A stretch of 21,647 nucleotides of DNA from an uncultured Novosphingobium sp. GTDB lineage: Bacteria > Pseudomonadota > Alphaproteobacteria > Sphingomonadales > Sphingomonadaceae. The notes beneath the pieces were generated by a model, which was not told the origin of the DNA, searched no databases, and was given only the letters and a program-made list of their open reading frames with translations. The position numbers and the translations under genes were made by a program. The stretch is from NCBI GenBank assembly GCA_937897535.1, contig CALCQB010000281.1, positions 1 to 21,647 of the forward strand, given 5' to 3'. This document shows, one piece after another, positions 20,470 through 21,647 of the stretch (its first letter is position 1; each line of letters begins with the position of its first letter).

Positions 20470-20763
20470 CTAAGGCGAGTTGTTATCGCTTGCTGCTATG
20501 GGATTTGCAGCCGTCCCGTCAAGCACGCGATAGCAGGCCAGCGCTTCGGCAACGGGTCCGCGCCGCTCGGGCAGGGTCAGAAGCTCGATCACGGCCACGC
20601 CGCGCGGCAGTGGCAGGACCAGCACATCGCCGACTGCGACGGCCTGCGCGATGCGCTCCACCCGCTTGCCGTTGAGCCGGATATGCCCTGCGCCGACCAG
20701 CGCCTGCGCCGCACTCCGGGTCTTGGCGAACCGCAGGTGCCACAGCAGCTTGTCGAGCCGCAT
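20470..20763 (-). CDS. S4-domain RNA-binding protein (Hsp15-like)
   Basis: The 97-residue protein begins MRLDKLLWHLRFAKTRSAAQALV and continues GAGHIRLNGKRVERIAQAVAVGDVLVLPLPRGVAVIELL. This is a complete S4 RNA-binding domain like Hsp15, which rescues stalled 50S subunits carrying nascent peptide in E. coli. The C-terminus is short. The start at 20763 shares one base with the helicase stop (TGATG), indicating translational coupling. An upstream in-frame start at 20868 would only add residues overlapping the helicase. Whether it has the Hsp15 role is inference. Confidence 0.93.
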   Translation of the reverse strand: MRLDKLLWHLRFAKTRSAAQALVGAGHIRLNGKRVERIAQAVAVGDVLVLPLPRGVAVIELLTLPERRGPVAEALACYRVLDGTAANPIAASDNNSP

Positions 20764-21647
20764 CAGCGGACCAGATCGGCCAGTGCGGCAAAGGCATTGC
20801 CGGGGCGGGCCGCAGCTGGCGCGGCGCTGACCCGTTCGGGTTCCCTCCGGACCGGACGCCAGCGCCATTTCGCGGGTTGGGGCGGGCCGAAAGCCCCTTC
20901 GGGCAAGCGCCGACCGGGGCTCGCGGTAAATCCGGCCAACCGCAGCAATGCGGCATAGCTTGGCGTGGTCAGTCCGGTTGAAACGGCCAGCGCCGGATCG
21001 ATCACGAACGGCTTGCCCTTGGCCAGAACCCGCGCGTCGTGGGCCGCGCGCAGCAGCTTTTCGGCGACATCAAGCCGCAGCGCCTGCTGGCCCAGGCGGC
21101 GGTATCCCGGCGGGGTGTCGGTCTTGCCCGCGGTGGCAACGACTGGCGGCATGCTGGGCACCGGCGTTGGCAAGCCAGTGCCGCGCGCCGCCAGCAAGGT
21201 CCGCCAGGCACCCAGCGCTGCCGGCTTGAGCATGCCCGGCACAAAAAGGTCGAGCGCGCCGACCCGGACCCCCAGCTTGCGCAGCCGGTCGCGCTGGTCG
21301 GGTGAGAGCCGGTCAAGCCCGGATGGCGCGCGTTCGAGCAGGCCCCCGGCCTCGACCAGCCGGATCAGCAGCGCGCGCAGCTCCGGCCCGCAGGCAGCAT
21401 CGCCCGTCGCGGCGTCGAGTCGGCGCAGCGGAGCGAGTGCGGCCATCGCGCGGGCCAGCCAGACCTCGAAGGCCGCGACGATCCGCTTGCGCAATTCGGC
21501 CGGGAGCGAATCGAGCGCCTGATCGAGCACCACCCGCGGCACCAGCACGCTGCGCCCGGGTTCGAGCCGGGCGATCGGCTCACCCTCCCAGGCGAGCCGC
21601 GCGCCGTCAAGCGCCAGCCCGGCGAGGTCGCTGCCGAGCAGCGCCTC
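20763..21647 (-). CDS. C-terminal part of a helicase-family protein, runs off the right edge
   Basis: The frame is open from the window end (EALLGSDLAGLALDGARLAW...) to the stop at 20765-20763, 294 residues, without a start. No helicase motifs are inside the window. The sequence matches the C-terminal region seen in the alphaproteobacterial SUV3/MgpS-like helicase-related proteins that precede S4-domain, fdxA and carD genes. Examples are LRKLGVRVGALDLFVPGMLKPAA, the PPGYRRLGQQALRLDVAEKLLRAAH block, and the late KPFVIDPALAVSTGLTTPSYAALLRLAGF. The tail (PKWRWRPVRRE-like, Pro/Arg-rich) is low complexity. The assignment rests on these phrases and on conserved gene order; the ATPase core lies beyond the window. 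Confidence 0.72.
   Translation of the reverse strand, partial: EALLGSDLAGLALDGARLAWEGEPIARLEPGRSVLVPRVVLDQALDSLPAELRKRIVAAFEVWLARAMAALAPLRRLDAATGDAACGPELRALLIRLVEAGGLLERAPSGLDRLSPDQRDRLRKLGVRVGALDLFVPGMLKPAALGAWRTLLAARGTGLPTPVPSMPPVVATAGKTDTPPGYRRLGQQALRLDVAEKLLRAAHDARVLAKGKPFVIDPALAVSTGLTTPSYAALLRLAGFTASPGRRLPEGAFGPPQPAKWRWRPVRREPERVSAAPAAARPGNAFAALADLVR

Overview
The window reads as a chromosomal contig end from an alphaproteobacterium, most likely a member of Sphingomonadales. The reasons are the high GC content, the mnmE-mnmG-rsmG-parA-parB order, the helicase-S4-fdxA-carD neighbourhood, the DUF4402/chaperone cluster and the style of the protein sequences. No rRNA, tRNA, CRISPR array, transposase or phage gene was seen.

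The left end is not trustworthy. Bases 1-16 match the 3' tail of the Illumina universal adapter exactly. Bases 17 to about 863-877 are less GC-rich and carry one uninterrupted minus-strand frame for part of a bacterial Ig-like (Big_1-type) protein that does not fit the rest. This piece joins, across a 14-bp stretch that makes sense on both sides, the interior of mnmE. The biological contig therefore starts at about 864.

864-5670 is the origin-proximal block: the 3' end of mnmE, then mnmG, rsmG, parA and parB. rsmG, parA and parB start inside the preceding stop by 4-bp overlaps. Three parS-type palindromes lie here: one between mnmE and mnmG and two inside rsmG, one of them a perfect 16-mer. 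The chromosome segregation genes and their own binding sites are thus packed together with two tRNA modification genes and one rRNA modification gene.

5671-10100 is a surface-structure cluster: a secreted DUF4402 protein (likely pilin-like subunit) with its own terminator, a PapD-type periplasmic chaperone, and an 895-residue outer-membrane protein that looks like a highly divergent usher with a C-terminal SdrD_B/prealbumin-like tail. Possible CtrA boxes precede the subunit gene and the chaperone gene. This is the most interesting candidate system in the window.

10101-17000 is metabolic and housekeeping: an LCAD/IVD-type acyl-CoA dehydrogenase, a REP-like paired hairpin repeat and a terminator, a glycine-zipper envelope protein, free methionine-(R)-sulfoxide reductase, a membrane-anchored sorbosone/glucose dehydrogenase-like protein, and a minus-strand pair of a large acyl-CoA dehydrogenase plus a DUF815 AAA+ ATPase.

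17001-21647 holds Sua5/TsaC on the plus strand, then a run of minus-strand genes: two lipoproteins (one a head-GIN beta-helix protein), CarD, the seven-iron ferredoxin FdxA, an S4 RNA-binding protein and the C-terminal part of a helicase that leaves the window on the right.
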